Below are positions 8,077 to 16,484 of a stretch of 34,998 nucleotides of DNA, one piece after another. The stretch lies in the NCBI RefSeq assembly GCF_000508185.1, contig NZ_AYOY01000161.1, forward strand, positions 1 through 34,998, in the 5' to 3' direction. A program made the translations under genes and the position numbers. The stretch's first letter is position 1, and the number at the start of each line of letters is the position of its first letter. The notes beneath the pieces are model-generated. The model was given only the letters and a program-made list of their open reading frames with translations, did not search any database and was not told where the DNA came from. This stretch comes from Sphingobium sp. C100. Lineage in GTDB: Bacteria; Pseudomonadota; Alphaproteobacteria; Sphingomonadales; Sphingomonadaceae.

Positions 8077-8383
8077 ACCATCGCCCGCATTGCATAAATT
8101 AAATTGTCAAATGAGTGTCACTTAAATCGACAGCGGACTGCATTTCATAATCCGATAGCAATATTAATCATTGCGAGATTTGACTTATCACATGGTCGAT
8201 ATGCTATCGCTTATTAAGACGTAGAATCCGGGATTATACTATCTTGCTTACTCTGGCTCCGATCGGGTCAGCCCTTCAGATAAAAACAAAAACTCGTAGA
8301 TACCTACGAAGCTATCTGGCGCATGGCGATTTTGTACATGCTTTCGCGCCCTAAGATTGTAGAGATCGGCGACAAGTTCATGA
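8077..8383. other. AT-rich intergenic region without genes
   Basis: This stretch is clearly richer in A and T than its neighbours. It separates the EcfG promoter from the end of the Mla-like operon. Apart from the intrinsic terminator at 8280-8309 I see no gene or regulatory element that I can support. Confidence 0.5.
8280..8309 (-). terminator. Intrinsic terminator of the Mla-like operon
   Basis: On the minus strand TCGTAG-GTAT-CTACGA forms a perfect 6-bp hairpin followed by GTTTTTGTTTTTATC, a canonical T-tract. It lies about 75 bases after the stop codon of the last gene of the operon (8384). Confidence 0.8.
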
Positions 8384-9082
8384 TCAATTTATCCCCTGCT
8401 TGCGTTTCATTCGATCCTTCGATGTATCAAGCGCGCGCTCCGTGGAATGCTTCCGCGCTGCTTGCGCGGACCAATCCGTCAATTCTGTGGTTGAGCGAGC
8501 TACTGCACGATCGAAAGCGGCGACTATCCCGCTCGTGGTATTTGCGGACGCTGGCTCCTGCACCAAGAAGCGCTTGGCCTCAACGGGACGACGATCAGTA
8601 AGGTCAAACAGGGTTGCATCGCCTTCGATAATGACAGTGGGCGGTGCTTTTTCACCCCCATCTAGGGCATACCGTGCTTCGAATCGCTCGATATCAATCT
8701 GCAGCGCATGCGATGCCCCGGTGGCATTTCTGACGCCCGTCAGGCGCACGTCAGGTGCCCGCGCCGCATATTGACGCATCAGCGCCTGGGTGAAAAGATC
8801 GGGGACCGGCGCCACCCAACGAACCCCCTTAAGGTAGAGCGCACGTTCCCCCCGCGTGGTGAGCATGCGATCGCCCTCTACCTCCTGCGAGAACCGGGGG
8901 CGAAGCAGAGATACAGAGCGAGTCGGGAGCGCACCCTGCATCCCGGTGACGGACGTGGGCTCAACCACGCCAAACCTGAAAAGGTCAGCGCGCTCGCCGC
9001 CGCCTAGCAGGTTTCCACAGCTACCCAGCAGCAAGGCGCTCGACAGAAGTGCAAAAGTCCGATTCCTGGTTGATAATGTCAC
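8384..9082 (-). CDS. ABC-type transport auxiliary lipoprotein (PqiC/LptE-like fold)
   Basis: This 232-aa lipoprotein has lipobox LLGSC in the N-terminus (MTLSTRNRTFALLSSALLLG, then SC), so it is probably anchored to the outer membrane. The body matches the auxiliary lipoprotein family seen beside MCE transporters, with LLRPRFSQEVEGDRMLTTRG, YLKGVRWVAPVPDLFTQ and ALQIDIERFEARYALDGG. Its start overlaps the stop of the MCE gene by four bases (ATGA), so it is translationally coupled. It would receive or pass lipids at the outer-membrane side of the transporter. It is the last gene before the terminator. Confidence 0.88.
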   Translation of the reverse strand: MTLSTRNRTFALLSSALLLGSCGNLLGGGERADLFRFGVVEPTSVTGMQGALPTRSVSLLRPRFSQEVEGDRMLTTRGERALYLKGVRWVAPVPDLFTQALMRQYAARAPDVRLTGVRNATGASHALQIDIERFEARYALDGGEKAPPTVIIEGDATLFDLTDRRPVEAKRFLVQEPASANTTSGIVAAFDRAVARSTTELTDWSAQAARKHSTERALDTSKDRMKRKQGIN

Positions 9083-10008
9083 TTAGGCAACTCCAGTTCA
9101 GCACCCCGGCTTTTGGCCAGAGCTTCGCGGGGACTTTGTCGGATCCCGCGAATTAGCCCGTCCAGCGATTCAGCTGTTTCTTGCAAGGTCAGCATGGTCG
9201 CATTGATATTAGGGATCGTGGTCGTACCGATATCGGCGCTTTGCGTGTCGAGTTTGGCGATCACGCCGCGAGCCTCATGAACTGCCGATTTGAGTTCGTT
9301 TGCCGCCTGGGAGATATCGGCGAAGGCGCGCTTGCCATCGCCATCGGCAATCTGCCGAACGGCCGAGGCCGCGCCCTGAATATCGTCAGCCGCCCGATCC
9401 AGTTTGGCGAGCGCGGAACCGGCATGGGCGAACATGGTCCGATTGGCCGCCAGTTCCGCCGTAGTCATTCGGACATCGCGAATGGCACCGCCGATGTTGG
9501 CGATATTACGATCAGAAAGGACCTTGTTCACACGGCTCAGTGCCTCGGTCGCGCTTGCCACCACCTGTCCTCCGCCTTGCAGCAATGAAGACATAGCGTT
9601 GGGCTTGCTGGCGATGACAGGCCGCTTACCGTGATCATTGGTCTTGAGCAGCGGCTTGCTCGGCGTGCCCGCGCTGATTTGCACGATGCTGACCCCTGAG
9701 ATGCCCTGACTTTCAGAGGATGCGACCGAATCTTCGCGCACCGGTGTCCCGCGCGTCAGTTCGATATCCGTGATCACACGGTTGGGGTCGCGCTGGTCGA
9801 GGCGGATTCCGCCGATTTCCCCGACCTTGATGCCGTTGAACTGCACTTCGCCTCCAACGCTTAAACCTCTGACTGGCCCATGAAACACGATCTGGTAAGA
9901 ATCACTTCCTTTGGCCGAACCGCCGAGCCAGACCACAAAAACAAGCGTGGCGATAAGCAACGCGATGGAGGCGGCGCCTACCAGAGCATAGTTGGCATGG
10001 CGTTCCAT
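9079..10008 (-). CDS. mlaD: MlaD-type MCE-domain protein
   Basis: This 309-aa periplasmic substrate-binding protein of a phospholipid ABC transporter has one N-terminal membrane helix (YALVGAASIALLIATLVFVVW). The MCE domain follows (YQIVFHGPVRGLSVGGEVQF, GIKVGEIGGIRL, ESQGISGVSIVQI), then a long helical C-terminal region (about 170-300) that would form the hydrophobic tunnel of the hexamer. The ATG at 10008 shares its A with the last base of the ATPase stop codon, so the genes are coupled. It is longer than E. coli MlaD (about 180 aa), as is common in alphaproteobacteria. Confidence 0.93.
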   Translation of the reverse strand: MERHANYALVGAASIALLIATLVFVVWLGGSAKGSDSYQIVFHGPVRGLSVGGEVQFNGIKVGEIGGIRLDQRDPNRVITDIELTRGTPVREDSVASSESQGISGVSIVQISAGTPSKPLLKTNDHGKRPVIASKPNAMSSLLQGGGQVVASATEALSRVNKVLSDRNIANIGGAIRDVRMTTAELAANRTMFAHAGSALAKLDRAADDIQGAASAVRQIADGDGKRAFADISQAANELKSAVHEARGVIAKLDTQSADIGTTTIPNINATMLTLQETAESLDGLIRGIRQSPREALAKSRGAELELPK

Positions 10009-10784
10009 CAGCTTTCTTTCTCTTTTTTCGCGGCACGGCCGCGCGGTCCCAGAAGATAGCTCCGGATCCACGGGTGATCTGACCGTTCAAGTTCTTTGAT
10101 CGTTGCAACAGCGGCGATTTTCTTGTCAGCGACAACCGCAACGCGGTCGCAAATCGCGTACAGAGTATCGAGGTCGTGGGTTATTATGAACACGGTGAAG
10201 CCAAGAGCATCCCGCAATGTTCTGATAAGATCATCGAATTCGGCTGCAGCAATTGGATCGAGGCCGGCAGTCGGCTCGTCGAGAAAGAGGATATCAGGAT
10301 CCAGCGCGATTGCGCGGGCTACCCCCGCGCGCTTGCGCATTCCGCCAGATAGCTCGGCAGGCTTCAAGCAGCCTGCATCTTCCGGCAAACCAGCAAGCTT
10401 GATCTTCAGCCTTGCAAGATCGTGCACATACTCACGTGTAAGTTTCGTATGTTCCAGAAGTGGCGCCTCGACATTTTCTTGTACGGTGAGAAAGGAGAAT
10501 AATGCGCCTTGCTGGAACATCACCCCAATCCGACGCTCGACTTCACTGTGCGCTTGCGGATCGCGGATGTCCTGCCCGAATATCTCGACGGATCCGCCAT
10601 CGGGCTGCTTGAGGCCCAGGATGGTGTTGAGCAGCACCGACTTACCGGAACCCGATCCGCCAACCACACCCAATATCTCACCGCGCTTGACCTCAAGGCC
10701 GAGATCCTCATGGATGACCTTGTCGCCAAAAGCCGTGCGCAGGCCTTTGACGCGAATGGGCACGTCTTCGGCATCGGTTTCCAC
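10008..10784 (-). CDS. mlaF: MlaF-type ABC transporter ATPase
   Basis: This 258-aa ATPase powers lipid transport by the adjacent permease. It contains Walker A GGSGSGKS (about 42-49), Q-loop MFQQGALF, signature ELSGGMRKRAGVARA, Walker B ILFLDEPTAGLD and switch IITHD. The signature with MRKR is characteristic of the Mla/Ttg2A group. I place the start at the GTG at 10784 because GAGGG lies five bases upstream and the protein then begins like its relatives; a longer upstream extension has no such support. It starts eight bases after the permease stop. Confidence 0.94.
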   Translation of the reverse strand: METDAEDVPIRVKGLRTAFGDKVIHEDLGLEVKRGEILGVVGGSGSGKSVLLNTILGLKQPDGGSVEIFGQDIRDPQAHSEVERRIGVMFQQGALFSFLTVQENVEAPLLEHTKLTREYVHDLARLKIKLAGLPEDAGCLKPAELSGGMRKRAGVARAIALDPDILFLDEPTAGLDPIAAAEFDDLIRTLRDALGFTVFIITHDLDTLYAICDRVAVVADKKIAAVATIKELERSDHPWIRSYLLGPRGRAAKKEKES

Positions 10785-10792
10785 AAGCGCCC

Positions 10793-11902
10793 TCACAGAT
10801 CGAGCGCCATGAAGATAACCGCGAAAATCGCATCGAACATAATGACCATGAAGATTGACTGGACGACCGCGGACGTCACATTTTGACCAAGGCTTTGGAC
10901 GTCGCCGCCGACCATAAGGCCATGCCGACAGCCCGCAGCAGCGATGATCAGAGCCAGAAACGGCGCTTTGCACATGCCTATCCAGAAATGCTTAATGTCC
11001 ACCGTTTCGAGCGTACGCTGGATGAAGAAGACCGGGCTGATATCAATCGTCACCCAACTGACCAAGAGTCCGCCAGCAAGACCGCCGATATCCGCGCAGA
11101 AGGTCATAAGAGGCATCATGAGAAGCGCGGCTAAGATGCGCGGGATTACCAGCGCATCGAAGCGGTCCACGCCCATAACCTGCATCGCATCGGTTTCCTG
11201 GTTCATCCGCATCGAACCGATCTGAGCGGCAAAGGAAGATGCGGAACGTCCAGACAGAAGGATGGCAGTGATCACCACGCCGAACTCGCGCAGGATGGCC
11301 ACGCCCACCAACTGGATCGTGAACACCTCAACGCCAAGCGTTGTCAAAAGGTTGGTGCCAACGAGCGCAATGACCGCGCCGATGAAGAAGGTCATGATAA
11401 AAACTATCGGAAGCCCATTAATGCCCGCGTCCTGCATGAACGCGACAAGCGGCGTCATGCGCAGTCGGCGAGGATCGCCAAGGGTACGGCCGAGCGCCAC
11501 AATAAGCTGCCCAGTGAACACCAGCATCTGGTAGGCGTCATCGGCGATCCCGATTACCTGACGGCCGAAGCGCTCGAAAAATCCCAGAACACCAGTGACG
11601 CCAGCCTTACCGGCCGTATCTTGTTCAAGGGCAGGTCGAACAAGGTCTATCAGCCTTTGCAAATCCTCTCTTTCGCCAAAGTCTATATCGGCGTCTGGAG
11701 CCATGGACCGCAAAAGCAGGAGGGCACCGGCAGTGTCGATCCGCCCCAGAGCAGAAAGATCGAGACGCTGCACGTCTAGACTCCCGGCCGACTGGGCACC
11801 CAGGCGCCCTGCCGCATCGCCCAAAGCAAGCGAAGTCCAGTCACCGCTCACATGCAGAGTCGGGCCGCCACCCTCGTCAATATGCCAATCTGCCGCGATC
11901 AT
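10793..11902 (-). CDS. mlaE: MlaE-type permease with N-terminal STAS domain
   Basis: This 369-aa inner-membrane permease of a phospholipid ABC transporter has a STAS-like domain at residues about 1-95 (LHVSGDWTSLALGDAAG, VQRLDLSALGRIDTAGALLLL). The MlaE domain runs from about 115 to 369, with FIGAVIALVGTNLLTTLGVEVF, GVAILREFGVVITAILLSGRS and AAQIGSMRMNQETDAMQVMG, the conserved coupling region. The fused STAS domain is the arrangement often seen in alphaproteobacteria, whereas E. coli has a separate MlaB. It is the first gene of the operon and diverges from the MarR gene. Confidence 0.94.
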   Translation of the reverse strand: MIAADWHIDEGGGPTLHVSGDWTSLALGDAAGRLGAQSAGSLDVQRLDLSALGRIDTAGALLLLRSMAPDADIDFGEREDLQRLIDLVRPALEQDTAGKAGVTGVLGFFERFGRQVIGIADDAYQMLVFTGQLIVALGRTLGDPRRLRMTPLVAFMQDAGINGLPIVFIMTFFIGAVIALVGTNLLTTLGVEVFTIQLVGVAILREFGVVITAILLSGRSASSFAAQIGSMRMNQETDAMQVMGVDRFDALVIPRILAALLMMPLMTFCADIGGLAGGLLVSWVTIDISPVFFIQRTLETVDIKHFWIGMCKAPFLALIIAAAGCRHGLMVGGDVQSLGQNVTSAVVQSIFMVIMFDAIFAVIFMALDL

Positions 11903-11968
11903 CGCACTAGCAGCATGGGAATTGAGCAGCGGACGATTTCGGCTCCTGCTGGCATCAACGCCACGCAG

Positions 11969-11997
11969 CGCATATCTTGAACCTTGGCATGGTCAAG
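11969..11997 (-). promoter_or_regulatory. Predicted promoter and operator of the Mla-like operon
   Basis: On the minus strand TTGACC (11996-11991) and TATGCG (11974-11969) with a 16-base spacer form a sigma-70-like promoter pointing at the permease gene. An imperfect inverted repeat, CTTGACC facing CTTGAACC (11976-11997), overlaps it. This is a plausible operator for the divergently encoded MarR protein, but the pairing is inferred only from position. Confidence 0.5.
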
Positions 11998-12124
11998 CAT
12001 TGGGGTCTCACGATGATGATCGAGCAATGGCACGCCATGGGCCAAGAGGTGCCAGCTTCGTCGCAGTCATAACTTTATCCTCTCCCCTTGCCATGCCATC
12101 GAAGATTGAGCAAGGACATAACAT

Positions 12125-12619
12125 ATGGAACCTCAGGAAGTTCATTTGCGCGCACTCGCGACGGCCTTTGGCTGGACCTGGTACAGAATGCGGCGGCTGA
12201 TCGACACGCACCTTGCGTCCCAAGGAGCATCGATGGCCCGTCTTAAGCTGCTGGTATATCTCGCCGAGCAACCCAGCCGCTCAACCGATATTGCAAGCTT
12301 CTTCGATCAGGCCCCGCGCACGGTAACCCAGGCGATTGACTGGTTGGAGCAGAATGATCTGGTCACGCGCTCGCCCGTTGAAGAGGACCGTCGTGTAAAG
12401 CTCGTGGAAATCACGGACGCAGGCAGGGCGATGCTGGAGCAGGCCCTGCCACTCTACGATGGCATTGTGGCGAAGACCTTCGGCAGCTTGACCGCGGAAG
12501 AACTGGAAGCATTGGATAGGGCGATCCTTCACCTCGACAAGGTCGTGGATCAACTCGAAACGCAAGCTGGCTTCCGCCGAGGTCGCGTCCCCACGCTCAA
12601 GGCACATAATGATGGCTGA
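12125..12619 (+). CDS. MarR-family transcriptional regulator
   Basis: This 164-aa regulator has the MarR winged-helix fold: dimerisation helix (ALATAFGWTWYRMRRLIDTHL), recognition helix region (TDIASFFDQAPRTVTQAIDWLEQNDLV) and the wing (RSPVEEDRRVKLVEITDAGRAML). It probably binds a palindrome near its own start and controls this gene series and perhaps the divergent lipid-transport operon. AAGGAC seven bases before the ATG is the ribosome binding site. Its last 11 bases overlap the start of the kinase gene, so the two are co-translated. Confidence 0.92.
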   Translation: MEPQEVHLRALATAFGWTWYRMRRLIDTHLASQGASMARLKLLVYLAEQPSRSTDIASFFDQAPRTVTQAIDWLEQNDLVTRSPVEEDRRVKLVEITDAGRAMLEQALPLYDGIVAKTFGSLTAEELEALDRAILHLDKVVDQLETQAGFRRGRVPTLKAHNDG

Positions 12620-14225
12620 TCCTCATTTGATGGACGGGCCTGAAGCGGTCGCATTGAAGGAGCGGGAGCGGTTCGCACAAATCCTGCTTCTGTTCGGGCG
12701 ACACGGCCTCAAGGGAATGGCCTCCCGGCTAGGTCTCAGACTGGGTGGTGAGGAACCATTTGATAGCGCTCGACCAGAAGCAGTCGTTGCGCTGCTGCAA
12801 GATATCGGTCCTGCAGCGGTCAAGTTCGGGCAGATTCTTGCAATGCGAAGTGATCTGCTGGAGCCCGATTGGATCGATGCGCTTTCGAAACTTCAGGACC
12901 GGGTTCCGCCGCTGCCGTTCGCCACCGTGCGACCACTTATCGAAGAGGCGATCGGCGGAACTGTGGAAAGCTATTTCGCCTCCTTTGAAGACGAAGCGAT
13001 TGCGGCCGGCTCGATCGCTCAGGTCCATGCAGCAACGCTGCTCGACGGCAGGGACGTTATCGTCAAGGTCCGTCGTCCCGGGATCGAGCGGATTGTCGAC
13101 GCCGACCTTCGGCTGCTGCGCCGCGTCGCCCGGATCGCAGAGCGCCGCATCCCCGAGATCGCGCGACTAAAGCCGGACGAACTGCTGCGCCACTTCGCTG
13201 AAAGTATCGATCGGGAAATGGACCTTGGCGCGGAAGCTCGCGCCAGCGATACGATCGGAGAGTATCTCAAAGCTTTCGGCGTGCGAACGGCTCGCTTTGA
13301 CTGGGAGTTGTCCGGCAGGCGTGTCAACATACAGGAGCGGTTTCGAGGCGTTCCGGCAAGCAATCTGGAGGCGGCGCGGCAAAGCGACCTTGATCTCATT
13401 AGCCTCGCCAGCACCTATGCGCAGGCGATCCTCCACATGATCGTCATCAATGGTCATTTCCACGCCGATCCCCACCCCGGCAACGTCTTTTTCCTGGAGG
13501 ACGGAACGCTGGGGCTTATCGACTTCGGAGCGGTGGGGACGCTTCTGCCGCGACGCCGGGAAGAATTGGTACGGCTTGGCCTGGCGATCGCGGCGGAGGA
13601 CACAGGCGGGGTCGTCGATATTCTGCTGCTTTGGGCGGGCGACCCTGATGTTGACCGTGTCAGGCTGGAAGAGGCCCTGGCCGAACTGATCAACCGTTTC
13701 AGCAATGTTCTGCTCGAGCAAATTGACCTTACCGACATTTTCCAAATCGTCTTTGCGATACTGCGCGACTTTCATCTCGCGCTCCCGCCCGATCTGGCAC
13801 TGGTGCTCCGGACGCTGCTCACGGCAGAGGGATTTGTCCGGCGCATCGATCCGACATTCGACATCACTCGAGAACTGGCTCCGCTGGCAAAGGAACTGAT
13901 GCGCGAGCGAACGAGTCCGGCGCGATTGCGTGGCGAAGCGGGCAAGCTGTTTGCAGCGCTTGGAAGAGCCGCCTTGTCAACGCCGAGCCTGGTGGGACAG
14001 ATCGAGAGAGTTGCGCGTACCGGATCGATCACCGTCAGTATCGCACCCAGGGATCTTGAACGATTGCGCGGCGATGAGCGCAACAGCAGAGCCACTCCCC
14101 AGCTCTACCCCGCAGCATTGGGAATATGTGCTGCAATCCTTTTCGCCTCGGAACCGATCATCGCCGGGCTGCTGGCGGTGCTTTCCATTGCCCTGGCAAT
14201 TGGCGAACGAGTGAAGCGGCGGTGA
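12609..14225 (+). CDS. UbiB/ABC1 (AarF/ADCK) family atypical kinase
   Basis: This 538-aa atypical kinase or ATPase belongs to the family that supports ubiquinone synthesis and lipid homeostasis. Visible motifs are KFGQ (about 72-75), an Ala-rich loop AAGSIAQVH (about 135-143) instead of the usual AAASIGQVH, the ATP-binding Lys in VIVKVRRPG (about 153), HADPHPGN (about 285-292) and DFG (about 305). One or two C-terminal membrane helices follow (AALGICAAILFASEPIIAGLL). A chromosomal ubiB is expected elsewhere, so this copy, set among lipid-transport genes, probably serves the envelope. The ATG at 12612 is an alternative start. Confidence 0.9.
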   Translation: MMADPHLMDGPEAVALKERERFAQILLLFGRHGLKGMASRLGLRLGGEEPFDSARPEAVVALLQDIGPAAVKFGQILAMRSDLLEPDWIDALSKLQDRVPPLPFATVRPLIEEAIGGTVESYFASFEDEAIAAGSIAQVHAATLLDGRDVIVKVRRPGIERIVDADLRLLRRVARIAERRIPEIARLKPDELLRHFAESIDREMDLGAEARASDTIGEYLKAFGVRTARFDWELSGRRVNIQERFRGVPASNLEAARQSDLDLISLASTYAQAILHMIVINGHFHADPHPGNVFFLEDGTLGLIDFGAVGTLLPRRREELVRLGLAIAAEDTGGVVDILLLWAGDPDVDRVRLEEALAELINRFSNVLLEQIDLTDIFQIVFAILRDFHLALPPDLALVLRTLLTAEGFVRRIDPTFDITRELAPLAKELMRERTSPARLRGEAGKLFAALGRAALSTPSLVGQIERVARTGSITVSIAPRDLERLRGDERNSRATPQLYPAALGICAAILFASEPIIAGLLAVLSIALAIGERVKRR

Positions 14226-14295
14226 TCACGTTCCAAATCTCGCGAAAATTAAAAGCTCATTTGTCGCGCTACCGGCTCCAGGATTTCTAGGTCAC

Positions 14296-15237
14296 ATGGA
14301 AACGCGTTCGAACTGGTTGAAGGTGAGCCTTGTTGTCGGCCTGCTCATAACCGCCGTCATTGGGTTCACCCTGTGGCTCATCCAGTCACGTGAGGCTGAC
14401 GGGGCCACGTATGAGGTGCAGTTTAAACAATCGGTCGACGGCGTTCAAATCGGATCGGGCGTCAACCTTCTTGGTGTTCCCGTTGGGAAAGTAACCCAGG
14501 TCCGGCTCCAACCTTCAAATCCGGATACGGTCGTGGTCCGGTTCGTCCTTACCAAGGACATCTTACTCCATCGCGGCGTGACAGCGTCGGTCGATAAATC
14601 ATTCTTCGATGGATCGGCAGAGATAAGCCTGGCGGGAAGCAACAAGCGTGAACCGGCACTTACAGTTCAAGCGGGACAGCCATTCCCGCTTGTACCAGTG
14701 AAGACCGGCGGCCTCCTCAGCGGCGACCTCAATCCAGGCGAGATGATCGCCAAGATATCGTCAGGTGCCGAGAGCATCTCAAAGAAGCTGGACCCTGCCG
14801 GTCAGCGATCCATCGAGGAACGTCTTGGCCAACTCGCGCTGCGCACGCGGAACTGGAAAAGCGATGTCAGTCAAATCGCGGGGGAGGCCCTGCAGGAAGA
14901 CAGGATCCATTCTCTAGGGAATGTAATGGCTCGGGCGGGAGACGACGCCGAGAGGCTTCGCCTGAGGCTCGAGGCATCGCGGGGCGGTCTTCGCGACAGC
15001 CTCGTCCGGCCCTTGCATGATGCCGAAGGCAAAGCCCGGTCTCTGGGCCTATCCATTTCACACGCACGGCCCCGGATCAGGCAATTGGAAGGGGATGCGC
15101 AACAAATCGCCGAAACCGCCCGCGCCGTTCGCGAACCAGTTCGACGCGTGGGCGATGCGGCCAAGAAGATTGACCGGGAAGGCTTGGGATCTCCCAAACT
15201 ACCTGACTACCGGCCCACGACTGAGGAACGGAAATAG
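14296..15237 (+). CDS. Second MlaD-like MCE-domain protein
   Basis: This 313-aa protein has one N-terminal membrane helix (VSLVVGLLITAVIGFTLWLI). An MCE domain follows at about 36-115 (YEVQFKQSVDGVQIGSGVNL, GVPVGKVTQVRL, SFFDGSAEISLAG), and then a long helical, charged region. It differs clearly from the MCE protein at 9079-10008 and has no ATPase or permease beside it, so it may share the nearby transporter or act as an alternative periplasmic subunit. It lies 70 bases after the kinase gene, on the same strand. Confidence 0.88.
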   Translation: METRSNWLKVSLVVGLLITAVIGFTLWLIQSREADGATYEVQFKQSVDGVQIGSGVNLLGVPVGKVTQVRLQPSNPDTVVVRFVLTKDILLHRGVTASVDKSFFDGSAEISLAGSNKREPALTVQAGQPFPLVPVKTGGLLSGDLNPGEMIAKISSGAESISKKLDPAGQRSIEERLGQLALRTRNWKSDVSQIAGEALQEDRIHSLGNVMARAGDDAERLRLRLEASRGGLRDSLVRPLHDAEGKARSLGLSISHARPRIRQLEGDAQQIAETARAVREPVRRVGDAAKKIDREGLGSPKLPDYRPTTEERK

Positions 15238-15456
15238 ATGATCGCGATCGACCGCTCAGGAACGGACCAACCCTCGTCTTCATGCACAGGCGCGCAATCA
15301 GCTTCTGTGAAGCACGAACTCAGGACGATAGAACAACCCTCTCAATTCTTCGCGCGTGTGTGGATGCAACGTCCTGAAGTGGCGCAAAGGCAAAGCCAAA
15401 AATGGACTAAGGGGTTTATCTTCAATCGGGCCTGCAGGATCGAGACTGGTGGATGA
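15238..15456 (+). CDS. Possible small protein of unknown function
   Basis: A 72-codon frame starts on the base after the MCE stop codon and overlaps the hydrolase start by four bases (ATGA). This tight spacing suggests a coupled gene. The product (MIAIDRSGTDQPSS..., with FFARVWMQRPEVAQRQSQKW near the middle) resembles nothing I know, and no ribosome binding site is evident. It may instead be a leftover of a deleted gene. Confidence 0.3.
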   Translation: MIAIDRSGTDQPSSSCTGAQSASVKHELRTIEQPSQFFARVWMQRPEVAQRQSQKWTKGFIFNRACRIETGG

Positions 15457-16325
15457 CCGGGAAGAATTGCAAAATCGATGGAGCCGCTGGTATCAGCCTG
15501 GCTGCTGAAGTGAAGGGCGAATGCAGGGCGATGCCCGTCTTGCTTGCCCACGGGGCGGGTCAGACTCGCCGCGCCTGGAAGCGGGTAGTGCAAGATCTGG
15601 TCGAGGCGGGGTTTCGCGCTATCGCTATAGACATGCGTGGGCATGGCGATAGCGACTGGTCGAGCGCAGGTGCGTATGACGTGCGCGACTTTGCGGCCGA
15701 TCTCGTCGCGGTAGCATCAGGAATGGATCGCAAACCGGCTCTGGTAGGCGCCTCCCTCGGCGGCCTTGCCGGAATGATAGCCGAAGGAGACCTCGCCCCA
15801 GGCAGCTTCGCATCGCTCACTCTTGTAGATATAGCCCCGCGTATCGAGCCGGGCGGCGTGATGCGGGTGGTCAGCTTCATGCAAGAACATGTCGAGACTG
15901 GCTTTTCGTCTCCGGAAGAAGCTGCACAAGTCATTGCGCGCTACATGCCACATCGTCGCAAGCGCAGAGCGGGTGGTGGCCTACGGCACTATCTCCGGCA
16001 GAAAGAGGATGGCCGCTATTACTGGCACTGGGATCCAGCATTTATTCGCAATATGGTGGCTGCACATTGCAGCGACACCGCGCATCAGGAGCAGCAAGTC
16101 AATATATTATACAAGGCTGCCGCTAATTTGACGCTACCGCTGCATCTGATCAGGGGCGGATCCAGTGATCTTGTCTCGGAAGGCGCTGTCGAACATCTGC
16201 GCGAACTGGCACCGCATGCTGAATATACCGATATTATCGATGCCACGCATATGGTCGCAGGCGATGCAAACGACGCCTTTTCTGCCGCAATTCTCGGCTT
16301 TTTAGGGCGCCAGTCCAGCTTCTAG
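15453..16325 (+). CDS. Alpha/beta-hydrolase fold enzyme
   Basis: This 290-aa hydrolase has the oxyanion-hole region LLAHGAGQTRRAW, the conserved DMRGHGDSDW strand-turn, nucleophile elbow GASLGG (Ser nucleophile), the acid in IRGGSSDLVS and the catalytic His in DATHMVAGD. The substrate cannot be read from the sequence; the esterase and lipase-like members are the nearest type. As the last gene of the MarR-kinase-MCE series, an acyl-ester or lipid substrate would fit, which is inference. The ATG at 15453 overlaps the preceding small frame. No signal peptide is seen, so it acts in the cytoplasm. Confidence 0.88.
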   Translation: MTGKNCKIDGAAGISLAAEVKGECRAMPVLLAHGAGQTRRAWKRVVQDLVEAGFRAIAIDMRGHGDSDWSSAGAYDVRDFAADLVAVASGMDRKPALVGASLGGLAGMIAEGDLAPGSFASLTLVDIAPRIEPGGVMRVVSFMQEHVETGFSSPEEAAQVIARYMPHRRKRRAGGGLRHYLRQKEDGRYYWHWDPAFIRNMVAAHCSDTAHQEQQVNILYKAAANLTLPLHLIRGGSSDLVSEGAVEHLRELAPHAEYTDIIDATHMVAGDANDAFSAAILGFLGRQSSF

Positions 16326-16484
16326 AGGGACGAGCATGGGAGAAGAGATTTGCTCCTGATCATCGAGGGTCGGACGACTTGCTGTGGAGAGCGCCATACA
16401 TTGGTGGGTTTGCCTAAGATGACACTCGGTAACTGGCTGCTGCCTCGCTCACTGGACTGCTATCCATAACGAAGGTGACGAAAG

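Noticed and set aside
9738..9760. A CACCGGTG core inside the mlaD gene, as in the candidate parS sites
   Set aside because: Only the central eight bases match and the arms differ, so it is most likely chance within coding sequence.
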